Assembly: GCF_019402445.1 (NCBI RefSeq)
Contig: NZ_SRZM01000098.1
Coordinates: 1-5,959, forward strand
Length of the DNA: 5,959 nucleotides
Origin: Brachyspira pilosicoli
Lineage (GTDB): Bacteria; Spirochaetota; Brachyspiria; Brachyspirales; Brachyspiraceae
Reading direction: 5' to 3'
Part shown: in pieces, positions 5,916 to 5,959 of the stretch
How positions within the stretch are numbered: the stretch's first letter is position 1
Layout: the number at the start of each line of letters is the position of its first letter
Made by a program: the position numbers and the translations under genes
Notes under the pieces: generated by a model
Seen by the model: only the letters and a program-made list of their open reading frames with translations
What the model was told of the DNA's origin: nothing
Databases searched by the model: none

Positions 5916-5959
5916 ATTCACAATTTTATTATAAAAATGCAGCCTTTTTGCTTCTTTGT

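Noticed and set aside
5937..5959. ATG at 5937 as the start of a new gene
   Set aside because: Only seven codons are visible, with no ribosome site or clear promoter, and the stretch resembles the repeat-like left edge.

Overview
The window is very AT-rich. Its codon use favours A/T-ending codons, and one or two genes probably start at TTG. The gene content (bactofilin, single-domain methionine aminopeptidase, CE7 acetyl esterase, LiaF-like membrane protein, RsmD, DUF3810 membrane metallopeptidase) fits an anaerobic host-associated spirochaete, most likely Brachyspira. That assignment rests on composition and recognised protein families, not on a search. I see no rRNA, tRNA, CRISPR array, insertion sequence or phage gene. 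Most of the window looks like ordinary chromosomal backbone.

Layout. Positions 1-158 are intergenic, possibly with the last 19 codons of a plus-strand gene. A minus-strand group reads right to left: bactofilin (2830-3267), map (2013-2807), a secreted TPR protein (1134-1928) and a CE7 acetylxylan esterase/cephalosporin-C deacetylase (159-1121). Its gaps are 22, 84 and 12 bases, and a near-consensus sigma70 promoter sits in front of the bactofilin. From the same divergent intergenic region a plus-strand group runs outward: a LiaF-like membrane protein (3465-4139), rsmD (4160-4696) and a DUF3810 membrane metallopeptidase (4747-5835). The last gene has its own strong promoter, placed so that transcription would begin at or next to its ATG. 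The right edge (5836-5959) holds a GC-rich imperfect palindrome followed by a T run.

Biology. Map removes initiator methionines and RsmD methylates 16S rRNA, so both serve translation. The bactofilin, LiaF-like protein, TPR protein and DUF3810 protein all point to the cell envelope or cell shape. The esterase is a cytoplasmic deacetylase of small acetylated sugars. No single pathway joins them.

The points most worth a second look are the apparently leaderless DUF3810 gene, the 58-residue internal duplication in the LiaF-like protein, the GC-rich palindrome at the right edge, and start-site corrections for three genes (bactofilin, LiaF-like, rsmD). I did not find convincing evidence of a wholly new multi-gene system.
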